This document shows, one piece after another, positions 22,885 to 33,570 of a DNA stretch of 64,000 nt. Positions within the stretch are counted from its first letter, which is position 1, and each line of letters begins with the position of its first letter. The translations under genes were made by a program, and so were the position numbers. Origin of the DNA: Brachionus plicatilis (Eukaryota; Rotifera; Eurotatoria; Ploima; Brachionidae); assembly GCA_010279815.1 (NCBI GenBank), contig QEOQ01000014.1:201940-265939 (forward strand), read 5' to 3'. The notes under the pieces are model-generated. The model saw nothing but the letters and a program-made list of their open reading frames with translations, made no database searches and was not told the origin of the DNA.

Positions 22885-23687
22885 AAAGATAATTTATGAA
22901 AAGAGATTATTTAGTTTTTGAAATTAATTAATTTATAAATAAATAATATTTAATTATGGAGATATTATTGTAATAATAAATTAAATTTTTTTTTTAAACT
23001 TTAAAAAATTAAGATTTTCAGCAATCATGAATTGAATTAGAAAAATTTAAGCTCTATCTTGATTTGTAGTTGTTCACGAAAATTTTTGAAAATCAGGATT
23101 TTTAGTCAAGAAGCCAAATTATTTTTATTAAACAGTCGTAATAACAGACTATTATTATCTAGTTTTAATTTATTATTTTCATTTCAAAGACGCTTTTGAA
23201 AAAAACTTGATTTTTTTCAAATTTAATTTATGTGATTTAGTCTTGAAATAATTTTGGTATTTTAAGTCACTTGTAAAGTAAAGTAAAATAGAAAAAAAGA
23301 TAAAAAAAAATTTTAAATTAATTTTTTAATTGAAATAATTAAGCTTGTTGGCAATTACTTACCATTTTACAATGAATCTTTACAATAAACTTACCATTAA
23401 AGAGTTATCCGATAAACTCTTCCATTTAGAGCTTCTTTTTTTTATATTATACAATGAAAATGTTCAAAAAAAAGAATGAAAAAAATGATTGAAATAAAAA
23501 TTAGAAAAAATAAATACTTTAGAGCTGTTTTTAATTTATTTGAGCGGAATTTTTTTTTTAATTTTCTAGATCAGGCTTCATTTCAAAAATTTTTATACTC
23601 TTGGGTTGTCTAATGCAATAGATTTGCCATAAATCAGAAATTTATTGCAATTTTAGCATAAATATCTTCTTCAGTATTCAAAATTTT
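22885..23687. other. Spacer, no gene seen
   Basis: AT-rich spacer after the WD40 gene, with a likely AATAAA near 22940. No supported feature. Confidence 0.4.
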
Positions 23688-23788
23688 AAAGTCTGGGCTT
23701 GGACTTTTGAATGAAAATTTAAAAAAAAAGAGTCCAAAAAAGTCCGGACTTGGACTTGACTTGAGACTTGTGACTTTTAACAACTCTG
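23688..23788. repeat. Fragment of the CAAGTC/GACTTG foldback family
   Basis: It contains AAAGTCTGGGCTTGGACTTT, then GGACTTGGACTTGACTTG, and ends TTAACAACTCTG, the same terminus as the right end of the element at 5047-5436. The left end is degenerate. Confidence 0.6.
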
Positions 23789-23877
23789 CTATATGGTTTG
23801 AAATACTTGCCAAAAATTATCAATCGTTTTAATTTAATGTCAAAAGATCACTAAAAATTATTATCTTGATATTTTTG

Positions 23878-24287
23878 TTGAAAGGATTCAACGCAAAGCC
23901 ACAAAATTTCTTTCTTCAATTAGTAACAAATCTTATGAAAGCAGATTGAGGGATTTGAACATTCCAAATCTAATGGAAAGAAGAAAAAGAGGTGATTTTA
24001 TTCAATTTTACAAGTTCATACATGGGATAGAATTGGTTGAAAAAAGCAACAATTTTAATGTCACAAAAAACCAAGGAAGAAATCACTGCTTCAAATATCA
24101 TAAAGAAATTTCGAGGCTCCAACATAGAGATAACTTTTTCTTCAACAGAACCGCTAGCAGATGGGAATCGCAATCAATAAGTTGATTGCTGGATGAGCAG
24201 CAATCAATCATATCAGATGTCTTAGTGTACCTTGTCATCACGCTCGCTGGCTAGCCAGCTACAGTCTAAACTACTACTACTAACAAT
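23878..24287 (+). mobile_element. LINE 3' end remnant (C-terminal region of ORF2)
   Basis: An open frame from 23878 reads ERIQRKATKFLSSISNKSYE and onward to FFFNRTASRWESQSIS, stop at 24183. This is the conserved post-RT tail of CR1/Jockey-type LINEs (IQRRATKL and, later, FFxNRxxxxWN). A short GC-richer 3' UTR follows and ends in CTACTACTACTAAC at about 24284. It is 5'-truncated, and its sequence differs from the LINE at 25205, so it is another family. Confidence 0.75.
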
Positions 24288-24368
24288 AATTCTTATAAAT
24301 CATGGAAATGTGAAATTTTAGAAAAAAATTACAGCACAAAAAGTAAAAACGTTAAAAAATTTTTTACT

Positions 24369-24500
24369 AATTGTGAAAAAATGGTTCTGCAAATAGTACA
24401 ATATTGAACAAAATTGTAAAAACGAATAATAAGCTCTGCGAAAACTCTGCAAATTTCTGTAAATTGCACACTATCAAAAAATATTTGGTCAAAACATGCA
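24369..24500. repeat. Inverted repeat, left arm, flanking the MULE/LINE nest
   Basis: AATTGTGAAAAAATGGTTCT and about 80 further bases, through CGAATAATAAGCTCTGC, match the reverse complement of about 28440-28569 at roughly 85%. The outer end AATTGTG matches CACAATT at the right. Possible terminal inverted repeats of a 4.2 kb DNA transposon. Confidence 0.6.
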
Positions 24501-24814
24501 ATAAATTGGCTTAAATTCTTTTTAGCACTAATTTTACTTTTTTAATCGCCAAAAAATCTCACTTTTCTACAAATACTTTTAAACAAATAACTTGTTGCAA
24601 ACAAAATTACTTCTTGAATATAAAATTATATAAAAAATTGATTTAGAAGAGAAATTGAATAAATCATCTTTCGAAGATAAGCTTTATCGGGTCTTGTCAA
24701 TTTCATGATCTATGGATCACAAATTTTACTCGCAAAATTTATCTTGTAAATTTTATGAGTAAATTTAATTTTATTTATGTTGTCAATGCCTTGAAAAAGA
24801 ATTTTCCTAAAGTC

Positions 24815-25204
24815 AATATAGGAGGGTGCTATTTTCATTTGGCCTCTAACATATAGAAATATATTAAGTCAAATGGTCTAAAATCATGCTTTTCTTCGAA
24901 TATTCACTTCAGTAAGACTTATTATTATCTAAAATGTTTACCATTTGTACCACTTTCTAATATTTTCATTGCTTTCAATCAAATAAAATTATTTTCTCCG
25001 AAAGAAGCACAACCACTATTGGAATATTTTGAAAGAACTTATATTGGAATTCCAAAAAAGAATGATTCGAGAATACGCTCAGTGCCGCTTTTTGCAATAA
25101 AAACTTGGAATCTTCATGATAGGATAATAAATGACCTACCACGATCTAATAATAGTTTAGAAGCCTGGCACCAGGCACTAGCAAATGACTTGACTACTCA
25201 TCAT
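24815..25204 (+). pseudogene. MULE-type transposase C-terminal remnant
   Basis: The frame beginning GGCYFHLASNI, with an in-frame stop after ASNI at about 24858, reads on through LLEYFERTYIGIPKK, WNLHDRIINDLPRSNNSLE and AWHQALAND. The GCxFHL, YFExTYIG and DLPRTNNxxEGWH patterns are diagnostic of the C-terminal part of MULE transposases, often encoded with FLYWCH zinc fingers, found in many invertebrates. The frame is cut at about 25204, where LINE sequence begins in the same direction. Broken by the stop and the insertion, and lacking the catalytic N-terminal half. Confidence 0.75.
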
Positions 25205-27551
25205 CGGGGATTTCAAATATTCTGACATCGACTGGAGCTCCTCATACGCCATACCCAAAAGAAGACCGACTAGCAATGATTTCACAGCCCTACTCCACGA
25301 GACCCATTTACACCAACATGTCACCGAACCAACACTTGGCAGCAATGTGTTGGATCTTGTTCTAAGCAACTCCCGTGATCGTATATTCGCCGTCAATGTG
25401 AACGCCCCACTAGGCGGATCCGACACTCCGTCCTTACGGGATTTCACCACCACCAGTTGCCAATTCTTACCTACCGATCCTAAACCCTGCTGGAAGAACG
25501 GTAACTATGAACAACTCAGCAGCCTCCTAAACTCAGTCAACTGGCAGTCATCTCTAAATAATTCTGTCATCAACGTCAACAATGAAGCTCTGCTCAGTGC
25601 ATACAATTCAGGAGTGTCAAAGTTTGTTCCTAGCTACACTCACTCTCCTGTTTCTATAGCCAACAAGCAAAGCCCCAAGTGGTTCAACAAGACACTGAAG
25701 AAGCTAACCCAACTCAAGAACAAGCTATTCATATGTACTAGAATCCATCCTGGGAACTCCGACATTAAGGATCAATACCGAACTGTATGCCTCCAACTGA
25801 AGAAGTCCTTCAGACAAGCCCGCTTGAAATACGAGCTAAATATCATCTCACTCAGCAAACACAACCCCAAGTTGATCTACTTTACGTAAATGCGCCGACG
25901 CCCTTGCCGAAGCTTTCTTCTTAATCTTCTACCAATCCTTTAAATCCGGGAAGCTCACCACCTACTGGAAGGAAGCGAATGTTACCCCCATCTTCAAGAA
26001 AGGTACCAGAACCGACCCAGTCAACTATAGACCTATATCTCTCACTGCGGTGCCATGCAAGATAATGGAACGCATCATCAGAGACATCATGATGGATCAC
26101 CTCATCATTAACCAGCTCATCACTCCTCAACAACATGGCTTCGTATACAAAAAGTCATTTGAGTCGAACCTGTTGGAAACCCTCGATATCATAACCGAAG
26201 CTTCCAGCCGTGGTTTCACCTCGATCATAGTCTTCCTCGATTTTGCCAAAGCCTTCGATAAAGTGTCCCACTCAGCACTACTGTCCAAGCTAAAGTCATA
26301 CGGTTTCGACGTCCTCTTCCTCGACTGGCTCTCCGATTTCCTTTCCGACCGGAAAAAACGAGTAGTAATCGGCTCCAGCTCTTCAGATTGGTCCCAGGTC
26401 ACGAGTGGTGTACCTCAGGGATCCGTTCTTGGTTCTCTACTATTTACCCTGTTCATCAACGGCATGCCAAACGGAGTACACCACCACTGCAAGCTCTTTG
26501 CCGATGACACCAAGATCATTGCCATCATCAAGAACGGCCTCGACACTGCCCAACTACAGTCCGATATAGACCTGCTCGCGACCTGGGCTAACACCTGGCA
26601 CATGAGTTTCAACGTCGAGAAATGTAAATTCATGGTTTTCAAAAATAAAACAAATCACTTCTGCACTTCTTCCAAGCTCACCATGATATCAGCTGAAACC
26701 GGTTCCAGACTGACACTAGAAGAAATCAAAACGGAAAAGGACCTTGGCGTATATTTCTCTAGTGACCTGAAATGGAGAACCCACTGCCAACACTCGGCGG
26801 CCAAAGCCAACTCCATTCTTGGACAACTTCGCCAGGCCTTCCATGCCTGGAATCCTCAATCTTTCATTTCCCTGTACACTGCTTTTATCCGACCTCACCT
26901 CGAATATGCCACCTCAGTATGGAATCCCCATAGACGAGCAGATGTAAGGATCATCGAAAACATCCAAAGGAGAGCAACCAAACTAGTAGGTCGCATCAGA
27001 GACCGCAGCTACCAAGATAGGCTCGCCATCCTGAACCTAACCACCCTCGAATAACGCAGATCAAGGGGTGACCTCATCTCCCACTACAAGATCGCAAATG
27101 GACTGCTAGCCTAAAACAAACTTATGTCGTCCATGGCCTGCCACGGCCCAGCCAACGCAATCAGGGGTCACAAAAAACGCCTTTTTGTCCAACTATCAAA
27201 CTGCCCGGCGCGAACAAACTTCCTAAATAACAGAGTTGCATCTACCTGGGACAACCTCGCGTCCTCGACAGTCAACGCTCCATCCCTTAACAGCTTCAAG
27301 GCCCGCCTCGACATACATCTTGCCCGCACGAACACCACCACCACCTAAACCTCAACGACCAACCATGGCCAAGTTAGTGAGACGGTGAGTTGAAGGCTTG
27401 GGCACTCCCCAGAAGCGTTTACGCTAGGACTGGGGGGTCTTAGCTCGAACACTCATCGTCCCACATTCCTTCTCGCCAAACGCACAACCAGTCATCATAG
27501 CGATTCAAGTTGTTTTGGATTTCTCGCAGGGTGCTTCCCTGCTATGACTCA

Positions 27552-27588
<37 letters not shown>
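25205..27588 (+). mobile_element. Degenerate CR1/Jockey-like LINE, 5' truncated
   Basis: It begins inside the AP-endonuclease domain (GDFKYSDIDWSS), where the terminal SDH motif is changed to SDT (GGSDTPSL). That frame stops at 25887. An internal deletion seems to remove the linker before the reverse transcriptase. The RT follows with NYRPISLTAVPCKIMER, FLDFAKAFDKVSH, SGVPQGSVLGSLLF and the catalytic LFADDTKII, stopping at 27054. The post-RT tail continues in frame with at least two stops to FLNNRVASTWDNL at about 27240. A 3' UTR then ends in a (TTA)n tract at about 27552-27588. It is much less AT-rich than the host sequence. No target duplication was identified. It is inserted in the MULE remnant and clearly inactive. 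Confidence 0.88.
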
Positions 27589-28439
27589 GAAAAGAAACAT
27601 CGAATTTTCTTGCAAAAAAAATGTCGAAAAAAAAATATAGAAAGAAAAAATATAGAAAATAATACAAAGAATAAATAGTAAAATTAATTTTTCTCAATTT
27701 TTTTTTACCAATTAGTAAATTATTACCAATACCTTCTAAAAAAGATTCAATATTCTAACTTTATATTTTATTATTTTATTATTATTTTTTTATAACTTTT
27801 TGACCTATGAGGTCTATACAAGTTTTTTTGTCAATAAATAATAATAATAATATTTAATCTGTCACTTATCGTAAAATTATTAAATTAGTCTTATGTTTGT
27901 CTTTTTTTTGGTTTAAATTGTTCACCGTTTTTGATTTAATTTAGAGTTTTAGCCAAAGTCTCTCATCAATATTTTATCATGTCTATATTTTGTCTTTCTA
28001 TATTTTGTCCGCCTCCCGTTAGTATAACCATTAAACAAAAAGAGAAGATTTTTGTTTTATTTTTCAATTCATAAATTTACAATTAATTGACAAATATATA
28101 AAATAAATAAAAAACAATTCTCAGCGTCACGGAAAAAAGGTGACGTTATATTTTAAATTATTTAGTTTATGGCTTAAATTTTTGAACGAATAAAAACCAA
28201 AGATGTAAAAATGATAACAAATGATATGAACCAAGATTTAATCAAATCGAAGACGAAATCCAAAAGAAGACGCAGGCCTAAATCTGAAGCTTGGAATTAA
28301 ATATAAAATTTCTAATTCTATTAGACTTAATTTAATTTTTATAAAATAAAAGTTTTTTTTTATTTCACAAGAGTTTTTTTAGAACAATAAATTGTTTTAA
28401 TATCACAATAGCATTTTTAGAATGCTAAAAGAAATTTTA
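27589..28439. other. Spacer with a probable second LINE tail
   Basis: Mostly AT-rich. TTTTTGACCTATGAGGTCTA followed by AATAAATAATAATAATAATA (about 27796-27856) resembles a retroelement 3' terminus. A 29-codon open frame at 28211-28300 with a Lys/Arg cluster (KSKRRRRPKSEAWN) is noted but unsupported. Confidence 0.35.
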
Positions 28440-28569
28440 GAAAAATGATGATTCTTGGTGATTGAAAAATTCCAAGCCCAATAAATTGCAGATTTTTTGC
28501 AGAGCTTATAATTCGTTTGTATAATTTTGTTTAATATTGTAATTTTAGCAGAACCATTTTTTCACAATT
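28440..28569. repeat. Inverted repeat, right arm
   Basis: Reverse complement of 24369-24500 at roughly 85%: GCAGAGCTTATAATTCGT, then CAGAACCATTTTTTCACAAT. See the left arm. Confidence 0.6.
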
Positions 28570-29140
28570 GGAAAAAAATACAACTGACTGGATGTGGTAA
28601 AATTACACGACTTTTTTTTATTTTTAAATCTAATCATTTTAAAACATTTGAACCTTGGGTGCTTTAAATCGGTTAATGAGTCTCAATCAATTTACTTATT
28701 TTAATTTTAAATTTAAGAAAAAATTCAAGATTTTAATAATTATTTTAGTTAGATAATTTTAAATGAAAAAATTATCATTTTTTTCTAAATGTATTTTAGA
28801 TTCAAATTTTTTGACAGATTTAATGAAGAAAAATTTTAGTTTTTTTGATAAAAATTAACCAGATTAATAAAAAAAGTTAATCATTAAAACATTTTTGTAC
28901 AAATATTTACGAGTCAGGTTTTATCCAATTTGGTGTTTTCCGAAATTAAACAAAACAATAAGTTACAATTTTTTTTTTTTAACAAAAAATTTACAATTTA
29001 AAAAAGAACTCTAAAAAAATCAGATAAATTTGATTTAAGTTTAAATTCCACTGCTAAAAGTGTAGAAAAATTTTGTAGACCATTTAAAATAAAAATAAGA
29101 AACATTTAAAAAAACTCAACAATTTGGCTAAAAATGAAAA

Positions 29141-32100
29141 CTATTGAAACAACGAGGGATCATTGAAACCACCATAGTTCAAATCATTCATTTGATTGGC
29201 AACATTATGCTCTTCATTTGGATGACGATTTACTTGAATGCTTTGCATCGGTGAGTGTTTTATTGAGTCAATCATTTCATCTAAATATTAAACTAAATAA
29301 AATTCAAGCAAAAAATTCTAATTACTGTTCATATTCATTTCTTGATTCATCGGAACCATATGACCCATATTTTGTTCTTGGAACTTAAAAAAATATTTAA
29401 AAAATTTTTTTTTTTATTTTTAACTTCAGTTACTTGATTTGGAACATTTTTCATTAAATTATTAAAATCGTTATTTGTATCTTGAGGACTTGGCATCAAA
29501 TTGGGAGTACCTGGTCCTCCATGATGACCACCCATTTGAACATTTTGATAGTTAAGCGGTGAAGAGCCAGGAGGATAATTCATCTAAATTGAAATTTTTC
29601 ACTTTTTTCCCAATTTTTAAGTAATTTTTGTCTACTGGTGGAGGTGGAGGCTGCAAGCCTTGACCAGGCTGACCAGGCTGCTGGGGTGGACAAACTTGGT
29701 TACCATTCGGATTCCATCTTTGCTGTTGTTGCATTGACATCGACATTGGAGACATCGGACCATTTGTCATTTGTTGTGAGTTGGGTAAACCAGGAGTAGG
29801 TGCTTGATTTGGTGGGCCTCTCATTTGGGGATTAGGAGCACCGTTGAAATTACCCTGCATTGGCATACCAGGCTGCATTCTATTTCCAGGAGGGGTCAAT
29901 CTACTTATCGGACTCATGCCTGGCTGCACACGATTCGGATCCTGACCCATCGGATTACCGTTTGGCTTATTAAATACAATTAATTCTAGACTTGTTTAAA
30001 TTTTTTTTTTAATTACATTAAATTCCATCGGCATTCGAATAGGCCGCTGACCTCCTGAATTAAATCGTTGATGCTAAATTAAGAATAAAAGTTTAAGAAA
30101 AAATAAAAATTTTTTAACTCACTTGAGCAGGATTCATCATTGGGTTGCCTTGGCCTTGTGGCATCTAAAATTCAAAATTTTTTCAGAAATTTTTTATTTT
30201 TTTTTATTTAATTAAATAACAAAAATAAGCTTCAATTTAGGAGATAAATTTAAAATTTGATTTTAAGCTTTAGCAACATGCTTCTTCCGAAGTCTTTGGC
30301 CAAAAATCGAATTTAACCATTTGGAAAAACTATTTAAATATGGACATTTAATAGAAAAAAATTAATAGGCTAGATTTAATGGATTGTTTTAAAAATAAAA
30401 GAAATTTTTTTTTCTCTATTGTCATAATTTTAATTGGAATTTGAATTTTATTTTGAAAGTTAAAAAAAATAAAATGCAGAATCAAAAATAAAATATTTAA
30501 ATAAATTTTTTAAATAATTTGAAGTTCTCGAGGAATTTGAAAGTAATTAATTTTTTATAAATTTTTCATAATATCTTATTCTTTTTAAAAAAAAAATTTA
30601 TTCCAAAGAAATTTTAAGAAAATCGACCAGACTTTATTGTGCGAGAGGATTTATAGTTAAAACTTAGCTGGCCTAATATTTATTGGGCCAGCAAAAATAA
30701 TTCTATTTAATAAATAATCTTTTAATAAAACATGAATAATTTTTTTTTGTTGAATAGAACATGTTTTGCTGGTAATAAAATAGCTAGCCTTGTGCAAATA
30801 TAGTACAAAATTATCTTTTAGAAAGTTGAATTGTTTAAAAGAACTAATATAAGCGATAATTAATTGTAACTTTAAAAAACATGCGATAAATAATGATATA
30901 AGTTAAGGATAATTAAAAAAAATTTTTTTTTAAAAAAGTGAAATGAAAATTCAAAAAATTATTTTTCTTTTAAAATCCAGGAAAAAAAGTGTTTCTTAAA
31001 ATTGGAAAAAGAAAAATAGACTCGAAAAAGTAAGATTTAATTACCATTAAAAAAATTATATCAGACATTTCTATTATTATGTCACATCAAACTTAACTGT
31101 GCCATTTAAAAATTTAATTTAAAAACTAATCTTCATGCAACAAATCCAACCATGTTTTTAGATTTTTCCGAGTCTAAAAGCAGAAAATTTTCTAAGTGAA
31201 AAAAAATAAAAATTGTCAAAAAAATCGGCAAATTGAATTTTAAGATCAAAACGATCATTTTAAATTTTAAAACTCAATTAATCTAATTAATTTAATAATT
31301 TTTAAAAAATAAATACTAAAAATTACCAGACATGTTAGGTCTAATAATGGTTCATTATCAAATAAACATCAAAATGATTGACCTCCAATTTATTTAACCA
31401 AAACAATCAATTATTTGAAATATTGGATTAAATTTATTCAAAAAATTCAAATTCTTAACTTTTTTATTCATTCATTTAAGCTAAAATAATCTTATTATTC
31501 CACTAAAACAAATCATAAATTTGAAAACATCAAATTTTTTTGCCTTTTGAAAGTTTTTTATTTAAGTTAATTAAAAATTTAAACCTATTAAAGTTCAATT
31601 AAAAGGGACATTTTAAAATTTTACATATGAAATTAAACTCGGGATAACATTTCAACTAATTACTTGACATGAGAAAAAAATTATTTTTTCTCTATTATTA
31701 AAAAAATATTACATTTTTAATTTTGATTTTATTGTCTTGATCTCAAACTTCATCATTTTTTTTCATAAAAACTTCACTTTTTTAAAGATTTATTAATGTT
31801 CTATTTTTGAAATTTACTGTTAAGAATATATTTTTAAATGAAAAGGGTTGTTAACAGTAAATTACAGATAATTAAAAAAATGATAAGTTTTTTAAAAAAT
31901 TTAAATTTATGTTTAGAGTTAAAGTTTTGCCAAGTAATGAGAAAAATTGCGTTAAAACCTAATTTAACTTCCTTGCTCAAATCAATTGATAAAGACTGGA
32001 AAAAAATTTAAAAAAATTTTTAACACAATACTCAAATAGACACATGATAGAATTGAAAGAAAATAATTTTGGCCAAAGACCACCAGGAGGCAGCAAATCG

Positions 32101-32728
32101 CATTATGGTGCAAATAGAATTTTATGCCAAGTGTCTAAACTTAAAGAACACATATCAAAAAGGCTGAGATAAAATGGTTTACACATAAAAGTCTTATGCG
32201 AAACAATAAAACATATTTACATTAAAATAATTCATCATTTGCAAATTAGGATTCATCATTATGTTATCATGACCTTGCTGTTCTTGATTATGGTCAAATG
32301 AAAAAATAAAAAAAAAATTAGCCTTACATATTCGTGGAACAATTTGGCTTCATTTGATGGTTCAAATGAATCGCGCCGTTCCGGCGTCGCTGCACAGTAC
32401 AAATCCCAGAAAACACTTGAAGACAAAAATAAAGTCACTGTTGTTATAAAATTGGTGCTTACTTCCACCATGAGTACAAAAAGCCCGGCGCGTCTCCAAT
32501 TGGCACCGGCTTCTCCAATCTCACCTCGTTAAATAAAGTGTTCGCCGAATTCTTGGCACCGATATGAATCAAAAACTCGTACACATATCCCGTGAGTCTA
32601 GGTGAAAATTGAATTTAACTAAGCCTGGACTCAAATGGCCAAAATAAATACTTTTCTTTAGCTTGCGTTTCTATGGGTAGAAGCTGCTGTGGTGGTGGTT
32701 GCTGCATTGGTTTTCCTTTAGCGAACAT
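29141..32728 (-). CDS. SSBP: Single-stranded DNA-binding protein family (SSBP2/3/4), LDB1 cofactor
   Basis: Ten exons in coding order: 32728-32652, 32597-32463, 32415-32328, 32277-32221, 30164-30123, 30073-30017, 29965-29636, 29583-29434, 29383-29326, 29280-29141 (1134 nt, 377 residues). All junctions keep phase; one intron of 2056 bp, the rest about 45-55 bp except for a few slightly longer. SSBPs stabilise LIM-domain-binding protein (LDB/Chip) complexes in the nucleus. The N-terminal LUFS/LisH domain is clear: [20 protein letters not shown], then [11 protein letters not shown] and [20 protein letters not shown]. The Pro/Gly/Met/Asn-rich remainder matches the family ([26 protein letters not shown]). 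The C-terminus ends [12 protein letters not shown]. Start from [10 protein letters not shown], comparable to MYGKGK in vertebrates. Confidence 0.94.
30165..32220 (-). other. SSBP intron 4, 2.06 kb
   Basis: Donor GTAAAT is read down from 32220, acceptor TTTTAG ends at 30165. AT-rich. It holds the second copy of dispersed repeat family A (31220-31800). No open frame is supported. Confidence 0.8.
31220..31800. repeat. Dispersed repeat family A, copy 2 (inverted)
   Basis: Reverse-complement homologue of 1465-2045. TAATAATGGTTCATTATCAA and AGATCAAAACGATCATTT are shared landmarks. Confidence 0.7.
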
Positions 32729-33392
32729 TGTGAGCCCAAAATCGTCTAAAAACTAAAGATTAAATTTAGTAGCATGTCTCCATATTGAAAGTCGAAAAAT
32801 AAAAATCCTTTAGTAAACTATGTAGGCTCTTTAGTATGTTTTTTTTTTGTTAATTTTTTTTTTGTTAATACAAATACTCGATAGAATATTTTCGAATTTT
32901 TTATGTTAATAGTAGGAAAATAATTATTTTTTCTCACTGATTAATCTTCTAAAAACGCCTTTAAATCAGTATATTGATGTTTTTGTTGAAAGCTCAAGAA
33001 GTTCTGAACTTAAAACCCTCCTTTGTAAAGTCTCAAATGAGCTATTTCAATGGACAACTGTTTAACTGTAACATTTCCGATTTCTTTTTCAACTTCTAAT
33101 GTCATTTTATTAATTTAATTAATTCAACACAACTTTTTATATGGACACTTTTTTAAAATTTTAAATACCAATGGCAAAAGGAGTTTCATTACTCAAAGCC
33201 TTTTATTTCTTTTGAAATATTAAATAAACTATTAACAACAACCTATAAATCAGTGATGAATTAAAAATGAGCTTTTTTATTTGCAAATATTTTAATTGAT
33301 TAAATGGCATCTTGAAGTTTAGGATCAAAAAGATCGGATCAAATAGTATTTTGTTTATAACTTTTGAATGGTACTTGATTAAATCTCTCTGC
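32729..33392. other. SSBP upstream region, no gene seen
   Basis: AT-rich 5' flank of SSBP. No supported feature. Confidence 0.4.
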
Positions 33393-33570
33393 AAATGCTA
33401 AATAATGCAAAATACATGCTGAATATTGTGTGAGGCTCTGCAAAAACTCTGCATTTAAAATGCGCACTCAAATTAAATACTTTTTAATGGCGTGCATTTT
33501 GCTGCAAAATGCAGAGTTTTTGCAGAGCCTCACACAATATTCAGCATGTATTTTGCATTATTTAGCATTT
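33393..33570. repeat. Perfect foldback element, 64 bp arms
   Basis: 33393-33456 and 33507-33570 are exact reverse complements over all 64 bases, separated by 50 bp. Arms begin AAATGCTAAATAATGCAAAA and contain TGTGTGAGGCTCTGC. Zero mismatches suggest a recent insertion or selection on the structure. Confidence 0.92.

Noticed and set aside
28211..28300. 29-codon frame with Lys/Arg cluster
   Set aside because: Too short, with no neighbouring exons or recognisable domain.
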